DNA of 64,000 nucleotides from Allobosea sp. 47.2.35 (GTDB lineage Bacteria > Pseudomonadota > Alphaproteobacteria > Rhizobiales > Beijerinckiaceae). The notes under the pieces are model-generated. The model searched no databases and was not told where the DNA came from. It saw only the letters and a list, made by a program, of their open reading frames with translations. The DNA is taken from positions 1-64,000 of the forward strand of contig NZ_JANLGI010000010.1 in NCBI RefSeq assembly GCF_024655635.1. Direction: 5' to 3'. Shown here in pieces: positions 8,412 to 16,885 of the stretch (positions within the stretch are counted from its first letter, which is position 1; every line of letters begins with the position of its first letter). The position numbers and the translations under genes were made by a program.

Positions 8412-9565
8412 GCGGCCGCCTCGCATTGACGCGCCGGGCGCTGCTGGCCTCTCTCGGCTGCGCTGTGGCCTGGCGCCCGGCTGTTGCTGCGCCGGAGCGG
8501 CCGCGCGATGTCGGGATCGGCGGCACCGGCTTCGCACCGGAAGGCAGCTCCGGCTCGGATCGCGGCATCGGTGGCACCGGCTTCGTCGGGACGATCCAGC
8601 GCTTCGGCAGCATCATCGTCAATGACAGTCGGATCGCTTATCCGCAGGATGTGCCGGTCACCATCGACGGCCTCGTTCGCAGCGCCCGCGATCTTCGCAT
8701 CGGCCATGTCGTGCGTGTGGTTGCGCGGCCGGACGCCGGCGGGCTCGTCACGAACACCATTGCCGTCGAGCGAGAGGTGGTCGGGCCGGTCACCGCGGTC
8801 TACCGCGACGGCATCGACGTGCTGGGCCAGGCCGTCCAGATGCGCCCCGGCGAGCCGACGAAGGGCTGGCGGAAGGGCGAGCACGTCGCAATCAGCGGCC
8901 TGCGCCGGCTGGACGGAACGATCGTCGCCAGCCTGGTCGAACGTTCCGGCAAGGAAGCCATGCGCGTCACCGGCGTCGTCGAGCAGGATGATGACGGTCT
9001 CTGGATCGGCGGCCTCAAGCTGCTTGAGGCCGATCCGGCTCTTATCGGTCGTCGCATCGCGGTGGCGGGGCGGATCGCCAAAGGCGGTTTCCGCCCGAAC
9101 GATATCGCGCAGGCCTCGCCCTTGCCGGCAGGCAGTGCCTTCTCGGTCGAGAGCTATGTGCGCGGCGGCGAAGGCCAGCTTCTGCTCGGCTCGGGCCTCG
9201 CCGTTCGCAGCGAGGCTTTCGGTTACGCGTTCTCGCCCTGGCAGGATGTGCGTGCGGTGCTGGATGGCCGCATCGGCCCCGATGGCATCCCGAGCATCGA
9301 CAACCTGCGGTTGGCACGCACGAATGGCGAAGGTGCCGGGGGTATCGGTGGCCCCACTGGCCCGCAACCCCCCGGGCCGAACGGCTTCGGCCCGGGCATG
9401 ATCGGCGGCGGGCCGAGCGGCCCTGGAGGTCCAGGAGGCGGTGGCGGTCCGGCTGGTTTCGGAGGCCCTGCTGGAATGGGTCCCGGAGGCGCAGGGCCTG
9501 GTGGTCCGGGCGGCCTGGGTGGGCCCGGCAGCGGGCCAGGAGGCGGCGGCGGTCCGAGCCGCTGA
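8408..9565 (+). CDS. DUF5666 exported protein with Gly/Pro-rich tail
   Basis: A 385-residue protein with a twin-arginine-like signal (LTRRALLASLG, then a cleavage region near AVAAPERP). The motif GIGGTGF occurs twice, at about residues 38 and 54. Residues 60-290 form repeated small beta modules of the DUF5666 type (FGSIIVNDSRI and similar). The last 75 or so residues are almost only G, P and a few hydrophobics, like a collagen-type or flexible tail. It is translationally coupled to the DUF6502 gene. A periplasmic or surface role is inferred; no enzyme motif is visible. Confidence 0.82.
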   Translation: MSGRLALTRRALLASLGCAVAWRPAVAAPERPRDVGIGGTGFAPEGSSGSDRGIGGTGFVGTIQRFGSIIVNDSRIAYPQDVPVTIDGLVRSARDLRIGHVVRVVARPDAGGLVTNTIAVEREVVGPVTAVYRDGIDVLGQAVQMRPGEPTKGWRKGEHVAISGLRRLDGTIVASLVERSGKEAMRVTGVVEQDDDGLWIGGLKLLEADPALIGRRIAVAGRIAKGGFRPNDIAQASPLPAGSAFSVESYVRGGEGQLLLGSGLAVRSEAFGYAFSPWQDVRAVLDGRIGPDGIPSIDNLRLARTNGEGAGGIGGPTGPQPPGPNGFGPGMIGGGPSGPGGPGGGGGPAGFGGPAGMGPGGAGPGGPGGLGGPGSGPGGGGGPSR

Positions 9566-9580
9566 CGCCGCTTTGCGCGA

Positions 9581-10477
9581 TCAGGAGGCGGCTCGCCCCG
9601 GTGTGGCCGGTCCAAGCAACCTGTCGAGCGTCTCGTCGAGATCAGCCTCGAATGGCCCGAGCGTAACGCCCTGCCGTTCGGCGAAGCCGCAGTCCAGAAC
9701 CGCATTGAGCGGGCGTTTCGCTGGCGTGGGGTGAGCGCTCGACGGAATCGCGATGACCTCGGTCGTGCCGCGCCCGCGTCGGGCGGCCGACTCCAGGATG
9801 ATCCGGGCCTGCTCCGCCCGGCTCAGGACACTTCCTCCGACGAGATGCATCAATCCGCCGCTCATCACCCCGTCGCGCAGCCGCCATGACAGCATCAGCA
9901 GCGCCTTTGCGAGCGCCGGGGCATAGGTCGGCCTGCCATATTGGTCGCCGACGATCGTCAGCCGGTCGCGCCCTTCGGCCCAGCTCAACAGGCGGCTGAC
10001 GAAGCTCGCACCGTGACCTCCGAAGATCCACGACGTCCTCACGACCAGAGCGGAGGGCAGCGCATCCAGCACGGCGCATTCGCCTGCATATTTGGAGGCG
10101 CCGTAGACATTGATCGGTCGGGGGGTGTCGCTTTCCCGATAGGCGCGATCTAGCTCCCCATCGAAGACGCTATCGGTCGAGACATGGATCAGCGGCAGCC
10201 TGGAGCGGGCGCAGGCTCTGGCCAGTGTGGCCGGGCCATCCCGGTTCAGGGCGAATGCTGCGGCCGGCTCGCTTTCCGCCTTGTCGACCGCCGTATAGGC
10301 AGCGGCATTGATGACGATGGCCGGATGGTGCCGATCGAGAAGCCGTTCGGCGGCACCCGGCTCCGCCAGATCGAAATCCGGGCGCCCCGCAGTCACGACG
10401 TTGTCGCCGCCGCAATTGGCAAGCGCTGTGGCGAGCTGTCCGGAGCGCCCCAGCACCAGAATGGTCGGCTTGCTCAT
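9581..10477 (-). CDS. rmlD: dTDP-4-dehydrorhamnose reductase-like (RmlD family)
   Basis: A 298-residue short-chain reductase. The nucleotide-binding GRSGQLA is at about residues 10-16, INAAAYTAVDKAE at about 56-68, the HVSTDSVFDG stretch at about 98-107 and the active-site Y125xxxK129 in VYGASKY. RmlD reduces the 4-keto group of dTDP-4-keto-L-rhamnose. In this locus the keto-sugar made by the opposite operon is CDP-linked, so it may act as the final 4-ketoreductase there (inference). The ATG overlaps the stop of the glycosyltransferase gene (ATGA). It is the last gene of the wzm-wzt operon. Confidence 0.88.
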   Translation of the reverse strand: MSKPTILVLGRSGQLATALANCGGDNVVTAGRPDFDLAEPGAAERLLDRHHPAIVINAAAYTAVDKAESEPAAAFALNRDGPATLARACARSRLPLIHVSTDSVFDGELDRAYRESDTPRPINVYGASKYAGECAVLDALPSALVVRTSWIFGGHGASFVSRLLSWAEGRDRLTIVGDQYGRPTYAPALAKALLMLSWRLRDGVMSGGLMHLVGGSVLSRAEQARIILESAARRGRGTTEVIAIPSSAHPTPAKRPLNAVLDCGFAERQGVTLGPFEADLDETLDRLLGPATPGRAAS

Positions 10478-11475
10478 GCTGCGTGCCGCCCGTCTGCGGC
10501 AGGGGCGGAACCTGCGGCATTGGTCGCCCGAGGAAAGCGCGTGCTGCGGCCCCACCACGGGATCAGCGCCCGGTCGGGCGGCCCCAGCCGGTTGCGTGCT
10601 CCGTCGGCCAGCCCGTTGAGCAGGGCGGCCACGCAATCGCGGGAGAAGCGGTGATGGGCGAGATGGGCCGCGAGCCTGACGGGCAGAGAAACCACGAACT
10701 TGGCTTTGTGCGACATGGGGACATGCGGCAGGCGCAGCATGGCGAGCTGGTTGCGGATATAGGTGTAGAGGCGGCGCGCCGGCTGATCGGTGAGCAGGAG
10801 CCCGAGTGGCAGGCGGATGATTCCGCGGCCGAGCTGGTGCGGCATCGAAACCGCCGGATCGACCCAGATCGAATAGCCGGCTGCCCCGGCGCGCAGGCAC
10901 CATTCGATATCGATGGCGTCGATGAAATAGTCGCTGCGGAAATCGCCGATGGCGGCGAGTGCGTCGAGGCGGATCAGCGAGCCCGACGAAATCACGAACC
11001 GCGTGCGGACCGGAGCAGCCTGCGCGTGCGGCAGCGCCTCTACGGTCGAAAGCCGCATGGCCTCGCCTGCGGCATCGACCGGTTGCGGCCCGACGACCGC
11101 CACGCGCTCGCCTCGCGCCGCGAGATCGCGATGGGTCGCGGCGAGAGCACCGACGAGCCCCGGTCTTGGCTGGCTGTCCTGGTCGAGAAGGAGCAGGAAT
11201 TCGCTGCCGCAGGCCTCCGCGAGCTGGCGCAGGGCGTTGTAGGCGGCGCCGAGCCCCCGGTTCAGCCCGGGCCGCAGTACGACGAGTTCAGCCCGGCCGG
11301 CGGCGGCCTCAAGCGCTTGTTGCTCCGCGCCGCTGACGGGGGAATTCGCGTAAACCGCGATCGTCGAGACGTCGTTGGCGAGGGAGGCGACGAGGCGCTC
11401 CAGCGCCTCGAACTGCGGGCGATAGATCACGATGCCGGCGACACAGCGCGTCCGGCTTTCGGCGAGGTCGATCAT
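10474..11475 (-). CDS. Glycosyltransferase family 2, rhamnosyltransferase-like
   Basis: A 333-residue GT-A fold transferase. The N-terminal strand VAGIVIYRP and the nucleotide-sugar/metal-binding [10 protein letters not shown] (about residues 93-102) are those of rhamnosyltransferase-type GT2 enzymes. It lacks membrane spans apart from weak hydrophobic stretches near the C-terminus, so it probably works at the cytoplasmic face of the inner membrane. Both ends overlap neighbours by ATGA (wzt upstream, rmlD downstream). Donor and acceptor cannot be read. The rmlD and C-methyl-sugar genes nearby suggest a 6-deoxyhexose donor. Confidence 0.88.
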   Translation of the reverse strand: MIDLAESRTRCVAGIVIYRPQFEALERLVASLANDVSTIAVYANSPVSGAEQQALEAAAGRAELVVLRPGLNRGLGAAYNALRQLAEACGSEFLLLLDQDSQPRPGLVGALAATHRDLAARGERVAVVGPQPVDAAGEAMRLSTVEALPHAQAAPVRTRFVISSGSLIRLDALAAIGDFRSDYFIDAIDIEWCLRAGAAGYSIWVDPAVSMPHQLGRGIIRLPLGLLLTDQPARRLYTYIRNQLAMLRLPHVPMSHKAKFVVSLPVRLAAHLAHHRFSRDCVAALLNGLADGARNRLGPPDRALIPWWGRSTRFPRATNAAGSAPAADGRHAA

Positions 11476-12236
11476 GCCGGGATTCTCCTGAGGGAAGACG
11501 AAAGGGAAGGGGACAGCACGTCCTGCAACGGCCCGTCGGCGACGAGCCGGCCATGTTCGAGCCGCAGCGCGCGCGTGCAGAGGCTGGCGAGCAGGCTATC
11601 GCTATGCGAGGCGAGGACGAGGATGCCGGCGCGGGCGACGAAAGCCTCCAGACGCATCTGCGCCTTCGCCATGAAGGCGGCGTCGCCCGCGAGGATGCCC
11701 TCGTCGAGCAGCAACACTTCGGGATTGACGCTGGTGCAGATCGCGAAGGACAGGCGCGTCTGCATGCCCGCCGAATAGGTGCGGATCGGCATGTCCAGGA
11801 AGCCGCCGAGCTCGGTGAAGGCGGCGATCTCGTCGATGCGGCCCTCAATCTGGCGGCGGCTCAGGCCGAGATAGAGCCCGCGCAGGCGGATATTGTCGTA
11901 GCCGCTCGCCTCGCCATCCATGCCGAGCCCGATATCGAAGAGCGGCGCGATCTTGCCATGGACGGCGACGCGCCCCCTTTGCGGGACATAGATACCGGCG
12001 AGCACGCGCAGCAGCGTCGTCTTGCCGGCGCCGTTATGGCCGACGAGGGCGACGCGCTCGCCATGGGCAATCGTGAGATCGATGCCGCTCAGCGCTTCGA
12101 CGCAGGTCCGTGACCTGGCGTCGGAGCCGATGCGGCCGCCGGTGGCGCTGCTGACGATACGGTTGCGCAGGGAGCGGGCGCTGCCGCCATAGAGCGGGAA
12201 CTGCACGCTGACGCGGTCGAGGCGGATCGAACTCAT
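11472..12236 (-). CDS. wzt: Polysaccharide export ABC ATPase (Wzt/KpsT-like)
   Basis: A 254-residue ATPase with Walker [10 protein letters not shown], the unusual signature YSAGMQTRL and Walker [13 protein letters not shown], all characteristic of the O-antigen/capsule export subfamily. The protein stops soon after the ATPase core, so the C-terminal carbohydrate-binding domain of O9a-type Wzt is absent. Export here may therefore resemble the KpsT or chain-length-independent systems. The ATG at 12236 lies 7 bases after the permease stop; upstream in-frame ATGs fall inside the permease gene. Confidence 0.92.
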   Translation of the reverse strand: MSSIRLDRVSVQFPLYGGSARSLRNRIVSSATGGRIGSDARSRTCVEALSGIDLTIAHGERVALVGHNGAGKTTLLRVLAGIYVPQRGRVAVHGKIAPLFDIGLGMDGEASGYDNIRLRGLYLGLSRRQIEGRIDEIAAFTELGGFLDMPIRTYSAGMQTRLSFAICTSVNPEVLLLDEGILAGDAAFMAKAQMRLEAFVARAGILVLASHSDSLLASLCTRALRLEHGRLVADGPLQDVLSPSLSSSLRRIPA

Positions 12237-12243
12237 CGCCGCC

Positions 12244-13062
12244 TCACAGCCAATAGGCCACGCGCCAGCGCAGCCTCGCATAGAGGACGAAGGCGATACC
12301 AAGGTTGAGCAGGGTGACACCGCCCGCGACGACGAAGCTCTCCATCGGGACGCCGGCCCCGAGCAGGGGCGCGCGCACGATCTCGATCAGGTGGAACAGC
12401 GGGTTCAGCTCCGCGAGGAGGCGCCGCGTACCGAGGTCGTCGGCGCGCCAGAGCACCGGCGTCACGAAGAGCAGCATCTGCGTCGCGTTGGCGACGAGGG
12501 GCATCATGTCGCGAAAGCGCGCGCCGACGAGGCCGAGCGTCACGCTCCAGCCGATGCCGTTGAGCAGGAGAAGCGCGAGGCCCGGCAGGGCGGCGAACCC
12601 GGCCCAGCCAGGCCTGACGCCGCAGGCGGCGAGGACGACGAGGACGATCACCGCGTTATGGGCGAGGATGATCAGGTTGCGCCAGACGACGCGCAGGACA
12701 TGGATGCCGATCGGCGCCGGCATCTGCTTGATCGCGGCCGTCGCGGCCGTGAAGGTTGCCGCGCCTTCGTTGAGCAGGGCAGTGATCAGCGACCACAGCA
12801 CCATGCCCACGGTGACATAGGGCAGATAGGCGACGACCGGCACGCGGAAGAGCGCGGCATAGGTGACGCCGAGCCCGGCGACGAAGACGGCAAGGCTGAT
12901 CGTCACCCAGAACGGGCCGAAGACCGAACGGCTGTAGCGCTGGCGGACATCGTACCAGCCCATCGTGAGCCAGAGTTCGACGAGCCTAAGGGCCTCAGTG
13001 GCGTCGGCGATCGCGCCGCGCCAGGGGTGGCGGCCGCGCGACCGCGCATCGTGAACAAGCAT
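12244..13062 (-). CDS. wzm: Polysaccharide export ABC-2 permease (Wzm/KpsM-like)
   Basis: A 272-residue inner-membrane protein with about six hydrophobic helices, including [19 protein letters not shown] and the loop before [15 protein letters not shown]. It pairs with the adjacent Wzt-like ATPase to move a lipid-linked glycan across the inner membrane. The start is ATG at 13062. A longer frame back to 13182 would run through the palindrome at 13158-13174 and add residues unlike the family. It is the first gene of the minus-strand polysaccharide operon. Confidence 0.9.
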   Translation of the reverse strand: MLVHDARSRGRHPWRGAIADATEALRLVELWLTMGWYDVRQRYSRSVFGPFWVTISLAVFVAGLGVTYAALFRVPVVAYLPYVTVGMVLWSLITALLNEGAATFTAATAAIKQMPAPIGIHVLRVVWRNLIILAHNAVIVLVVLAACGVRPGWAGFAALPGLALLLLNGIGWSVTLGLVGARFRDMMPLVANATQMLLFVTPVLWRADDLGTRRLLAELNPLFHLIEIVRAPLLGAGVPMESFVVAGGVTLLNLGIAFVLYARLRWRVAYWL

Positions 13063-13157
13063 CGCAGGGGCTGACACCCGCCAATCTCCTCGAATGGACC
13101 TCCCGCCTGTCGCGAGCCGCGGGAAACGACGCAGTGGCGGGTTGACAGGTTGAATAA

Positions 13158-13174
13158 GTGGGAATAATTCCCAC
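13158..13174. promoter_or_regulatory. 17-bp palindromic operator candidate, copy 3
   Basis: GTGGGAATAATTCCCAC is the exact reverse complement of the copy at 7466-7482, 5.7 kb away. It lies 95 bases before the wzm start, in the divergent gap of the polysaccharide locus. Confidence 0.72.
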
Positions 13175-13185
13175 GTCAACATCGA

Positions 13186-13202
13186 GTGGGAATATTTCTC
13201 AC
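13186..13202. promoter_or_regulatory. 17-bp palindromic operator candidate, copy 4
   Basis: GTGGGAATATTTCTCAC matches copy 3 in the left arm and has one mismatch in the right arm. It is 28 bp from copy 3 (start to start) and 43 bases before the ATG of the cytidylyltransferase gene. Confidence 0.66.
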
Positions 13203-13245
13203 ATCAATCGGGCATGCCTGGTGTCAGGTACGAAGGCGGAAGCGG

Positions 13246-14025
13246 ATGATGAAGATCAGGAAGGCAGTGATCCTGGCTGGCGGGCGCGGCACGCGGATCC
13301 TGGAAGAATCGGAATATCGCCCGAAGCCGATGATCGAGATCGGCGGACGGCCGATCATCTGGCACATCATGAAGCTGTATTCGCGCTACGGCATCAACGA
13401 GTTCGTCGTTTGCCTGGGCTACAAGGGCTATTTCCTGAAGGAGTATTTCGGGAACTATCTCCTCCACTCCTCGGACGTGACCTTCGACTTCACGCAGGGC
13501 GGCATGACCGTCCATGCCGGCCGGGCCGAGCCGTGGAAGGTCACGCTGGTCGATACCGGCCAGGAGACGATGACGGGCGGGCGCCTTGCCCGCGTGAAGC
13601 CCTATCTGGAAGGCGAAAGCTTCTGCCTGACCTATGGCGACGGCGTCTCGGACGTGCCAATCGACCGGCTGGTCGCCTTCCATGAAAGCCATGGCCGCGC
13701 CGCGACGGTGACGGCGGTGCGCCCGCCCGGCCGCTTCGGCGTGCTCGATCTCGACGGCAACGGCGTCAGCGGCTTCCGCGAGAAGGCGGCAAGCGATTCA
13801 GGCTTCATCAATGGCGGCTTCTTCGTGCTGGAGCCGCACGCGCTCGATCGGATCGCCGGCGACGACATCGTCTGGGAAAGCGGCCCGATGGAGGGCCTCG
13901 CCCGCGACGGCGAGCTGATGGCCTATCCGCATGACGGCTTCTGGCAGCCTATGGACACGCTGCGCGACAAGCGCCGCCTCGAAGAGCTCTGGGAAACCGG
14001 CGAGGCACCATGGCGGGTCTGGTGA
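13246..14025 (+). CDS. rfbF: Glucose-1-phosphate cytidylyltransferase
   Basis: Makes CDP-glucose from CTP and glucose-1-phosphate, the entry step to CDP-6-deoxyhexoses. The nucleotidyltransferase motif ILAGGRGTRI is at the N-terminus, KPMIEIGGRPIIWHIMKLYS follows, and FCLTYGDGVSDV contains the metal-binding aspartate. From ATG 13246 (after a GCGGAAGCGG purine-rich site) it has 259 residues, the usual size. A GTG at 13186 is in frame but sits in a palindrome. The end overlaps the next gene by 16 bases. First gene of the plus-strand arm. Confidence 0.94.
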   Translation: MMKIRKAVILAGGRGTRILEESEYRPKPMIEIGGRPIIWHIMKLYSRYGINEFVVCLGYKGYFLKEYFGNYLLHSSDVTFDFTQGGMTVHAGRAEPWKVTLVDTGQETMTGGRLARVKPYLEGESFCLTYGDGVSDVPIDRLVAFHESHGRAATVTAVRPPGRFGVLDLDGNGVSGFREKAASDSGFINGGFFVLEPHALDRIAGDDIVWESGPMEGLARDGELMAYPHDGFWQPMDTLRDKRRLEELWETGEAPWRVW

Positions 14026-15098
14026 ATCCCGATCCCGATTTCTGGTACGGGCGGCGCGTTCTGGTCACCGGGCATAGCGGCTTCAAGGGAAGCTGGCTCG
14101 GCCTCTGGCTGGCGCGGCTCGGTGCCGTGCCGCTTGGCCTGTCGCTGCCGACGCAGGATGAGGCGGAAGGCGAGCGGCTCGGCTTCCTGGGCAGCATCAT
14201 GCCGGGCGTCGCCTGCGACATCCGCGACGGGCAGGCGGTGCAGGCGGCTCTGAAGCAGTTCGCGCCGGAGATCGTGCTGCATCTTGCTGCCCAGCCGCTG
14301 GTGCGCCGGTCCTATCGCGATCCGCACCTGACCTTCGAGACCAATGTCATGGGCACGCTGAATCTGCTGGAGGCGGTTCGCCTCCAGCCGAGCGTGCGCA
14401 GCATGGTCATCGCGACCACCGACAAGTGCTACGAGAACCGCGAATGGCCCTGGGCCTATCGCGAGAATGACCCGCTCGGCGGGCATGATCCCTACAGCGC
14501 CAGCAAGGCCTGCACCGAGATCCTCGCCGCCTCCTGGCGAAATTCCTTCGCGGCCTCGCTGGATCGCCCGATCGCGATCGCAACCGTGCGCGCCGGCAAC
14601 GTCATCGGGGGTGGCGATTGGGCACAGGATCGGCTGGTGCCCGATGCCGTCCGGGCCTTTGCCGCTGGCCAGCCGCTCGCCTTGCGCAATCCGCAGGCGA
14701 CGCGGCCCTGGCAGCACGTCCTCGACGCGCTTTGCGGCTATCTGCTCCTGGCGGAGCGGCTTCACACAGGTGACGGCCGGTTAGCGGACGCCTGGAATTT
14801 CGGGCCCGACAGCGGCGCCGAACGGCCCGTCGCGGCAGTGCTCGAAACGCTCGCCCGGCTCTGGGGCGATGGCGCCTCCTGGACGAGCGACGGGGCATTC
14901 GGCCCGCATGAGGCGAACCGGCTTGCGCTCGATTCCGGCAAGGCGCGCCAGCATCTCGGCTGGCGCCCGCGCCTCGATTTCGAGGCGGCGCTCACCCTGA
15001 CCGCATGCTGGTACCAGCGCCATCGCCTGGGAACGCCGGCGGCCGACCTGATCGCCGCCGATATCGAATCCTATGAAAGCGGAGCCTTTCGCTCATGA
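14010..15098 (+). CDS. rfbG: CDP-glucose 4,6-dehydratase
   Basis: NAD-dependent short-chain enzyme, 362 residues, converting CDP-glucose to CDP-4-keto-6-deoxyglucose. The N-terminal VLVTGHSGFKGSWLG is the nucleotide-binding loop of this family, LHLAAQPLVRRSYRDP is typical of RfbG, and the catalytic YxxxK is in DPYSASKACTE (about residues 162-166). It starts 16 bases inside the rfbF gene and its stop overlaps the ATG of the methyltransferase gene (ATGA). Its product is the natural substrate for the next two enzymes. Confidence 0.95.
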   Translation: MAGLVNPDPDFWYGRRVLVTGHSGFKGSWLGLWLARLGAVPLGLSLPTQDEAEGERLGFLGSIMPGVACDIRDGQAVQAALKQFAPEIVLHLAAQPLVRRSYRDPHLTFETNVMGTLNLLEAVRLQPSVRSMVIATTDKCYENREWPWAYRENDPLGGHDPYSASKACTEILAASWRNSFAASLDRPIAIATVRAGNVIGGGDWAQDRLVPDAVRAFAAGQPLALRNPQATRPWQHVLDALCGYLLLAERLHTGDGRLADAWNFGPDSGAERPVAAVLETLARLWGDGASWTSDGAFGPHEANRLALDSGKARQHLGWRPRLDFEAALTLTACWYQRHRLGTPAADLIAADIESYESGAFRS

Positions 15099-16330
15099 AC
15101 TCCTGCAAATGCCGCTTCTGTAGCGCGCCCCTGACCACGGTCTTCGCCGATCTCGGCATGAGTCCGCTGGCCAACGCCTTCGTCGCCCGGGACGATGCAT
15201 CCGAACCCGAAACCTTCTTCCCGCTGCAGGTCTTTGTCTGCGATGCCTGCAAGCTGGTGCAGGCGCGCGATGTCGAGACGCCCGGCGCGATCTTCAGCGA
15301 CTACGCCTATTTCTCCGGCTTCTCCCAGAGCTGGCTCGACCATAGCGAGCGCTATGCCGTGGCGATGGTCGAACGTTTCGGCCTCTCTGACGCCAGCAAG
15401 GTCGTCGAGGTCGCCAGCAATGATGGCTACCTGCTTCAGTATTTCCAGCGGGCGGGCGTGCCGGTCCTAGGCGTCGAGCCGGCAGCCAATGTCGCGGCTG
15501 TCGCACAGCGGCGGGGCATCCCGACGCAGGTACGCTTCTTCGGCCGCAAGACGGCGCGCGAACTGGCGGCGCAGGGCCACCAGGCCGACCTGATCGCGGC
15601 GAACAACGTCATCGCGCATGTGCCCGATCTCAACGATTTCGTCGCCGGGTTCGAGCTCCTGCTGAAGCCGGAGGGCGTGCTGACACTCGAATTCCCACAT
15701 CTGCTGCGGATGCTGGTCGAGAACCAGTTCGACACGATCTATCACGAGCACTTCTCCTATTTTTCCTTCCTCGCGATCGAGCGCGTGCTCGCCGCGCATG
15801 GCCTTGCCATGTTCGACGTCGAGCGGCTGCCGACGCATGGCGGCTCGCTTCGTGTCTATGCCGGCCATGCCGGCGCCGCGGGGCGCATTCCCTCTGAAGC
15901 GGTGCTGGCGCTGCGGCGGGAGGAGGAGGCGTTCAGCCTCGACAGGATCGATTCCTACACAGGCTTCGCCGAGCGGGTCGCCCGGACCAAATGCGCCCTG
16001 CTGGATTTCCTGATCGACGCCAGGCGGACAGGGAAACGGGTCGCGGCCTATGGCGCGCCGGCCAAGGGCAATACGCTGCTCAACTATTGTGGCGTCGGGC
16101 CGGAACTCATCGCCTTCACCGTCGACCGCAGCCCGCACAAGCAGGGCCGGCTCCTGCCGGGCACGCGCATCCCGGTGAAGTCCCCGGATGCGATCCTGGC
16201 GGAAAAGCCGGACTTTCTGCTGATCCTGCCGTGGAACCTCAAGGGCGAGATCATGCAGCAGATGGCGGCTTTGCGTGATTGGGGCGGGCGTTTCGTCGTC
16301 CCGATCCCGCAAGTCGAAGTGCTCGCGTGA
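15095..16330 (+). CDS. NDP-hexose C-methyltransferase, zinc-binding
   Basis: A 411-residue SAM-dependent enzyme with the three-part layout of sugar C-methyltransferases such as TylC3. An N-terminal zinc module (CKCRFCSAPL and, about 45 residues on, VCDACKLVQ) comes first. The SAM-binding region VVEVASNDGYLLQYF follows at about 105-120. The C-terminal domain contains VAAYGAPAKGNTLLNYCGVG. By analogy it methylates C-3 of a 4-keto-6-deoxyhexose, here presumably CDP-linked. It is coupled to rfbG (ATGA) and to the epimerase (GTGA). The methylated position cannot be proved from sequence. Confidence 0.9.
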   Translation: MNSCKCRFCSAPLTTVFADLGMSPLANAFVARDDASEPETFFPLQVFVCDACKLVQARDVETPGAIFSDYAYFSGFSQSWLDHSERYAVAMVERFGLSDASKVVEVASNDGYLLQYFQRAGVPVLGVEPAANVAAVAQRRGIPTQVRFFGRKTARELAAQGHQADLIAANNVIAHVPDLNDFVAGFELLLKPEGVLTLEFPHLLRMLVENQFDTIYHEHFSYFSFLAIERVLAAHGLAMFDVERLPTHGGSLRVYAGHAGAAGRIPSEAVLALRREEEAFSLDRIDSYTGFAERVARTKCALLDFLIDARRTGKRVAAYGAPAKGNTLLNYCGVGPELIAFTVDRSPHKQGRLLPGTRIPVKSPDAILAEKPDFLLILPWNLKGEIMQQMAALRDWGGRFVVPIPQVEVLA

Positions 16331-16857
16331 TCCTCGCCGAAACCCGCATCGCCGGCGTCTTCGTCGTCGATCTCGCGCCGCTCGTGGACGAACGCGGGCA
16401 TTTCGCCCGCTGCTACTGCGCCGATGTCTTCGCTCGGCACGGCATCCGCTTCGCGCCGGCACAGTGCAACCTGTCCTTCAACCCGCACAGGGGCACGCTG
16501 CGCGGACTGCACTACCAGGCGATGCCGGAGGCGGATGCCAAGCTCGTGCGCTGCACGCGCGGCGCGGTCTTCGACGTGGCGGTCGACCTGCGTGACGCTT
16601 CGCCGACCCGTGGCGAATGGGTCGGCGTCGAGCTGGATGCGGCAAACGGACGGGCGCTGTTCGTGCCGGAAGGCTGCGCCCATGGCTTCCAGACGCTTAA
16701 GCCGGACAGCGAGGTCTTCTACATGATGGGCGCGCCTTATCGCGCCGATCTGGCGCGCGGCCTGCGCTGGAACGACCCCGCCTTCGGCATCGACTGGCCT
16801 GGCCCGGCGCCACGCCTGAATGCGCGCGACGCGGCCTGGCCCGACCACTGCGCCTGA
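16327..16857 (+). CDS. Sugar-nucleotide 3,5-epimerase-like (RmlC family)
   Basis: A 176-residue cupin of the dTDP-4-dehydrorhamnose 3,5-epimerase family. The conserved FNPHRGTLRGLHYQ contains the catalytic histidine region, and LVRCTRGAVFDVAVDLR and FVPEGCAHGFQTL are further family marks. In C-methyl-sugar clusters such enzymes epimerise C-5 or C-3 of the 4-keto intermediate. The GTG start at 16327 overlaps the methyltransferase stop. An in-frame ATG at 16279 would lie 48 bases inside that gene. Confidence 0.9.
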   Translation: MILAETRIAGVFVVDLAPLVDERGHFARCYCADVFARHGIRFAPAQCNLSFNPHRGTLRGLHYQAMPEADAKLVRCTRGAVFDVAVDLRDASPTRGEWVGVELDAANGRALFVPEGCAHGFQTLKPDSEVFYMMGAPYRADLARGLRWNDPAFGIDWPGPAPRLNARDAAWPDHCA

Positions 16858-16885
16858 CCTCCCTTTCCGGAGCACGGATCAAGAC

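Noticed and set aside
9330..9562. Gly/Pro-rich DNA as a possible CRISPR or tandem repeat array
   Set aside because: There is no regular repeat-spacer spacing; it is codon-level low complexity within the DUF5666 gene.
13186..13245. GTG start extending the cytidylyltransferase by 20 residues
   Set aside because: It lies inside palindrome copy 4, and the family begins at MMKIRKAVILAGG.
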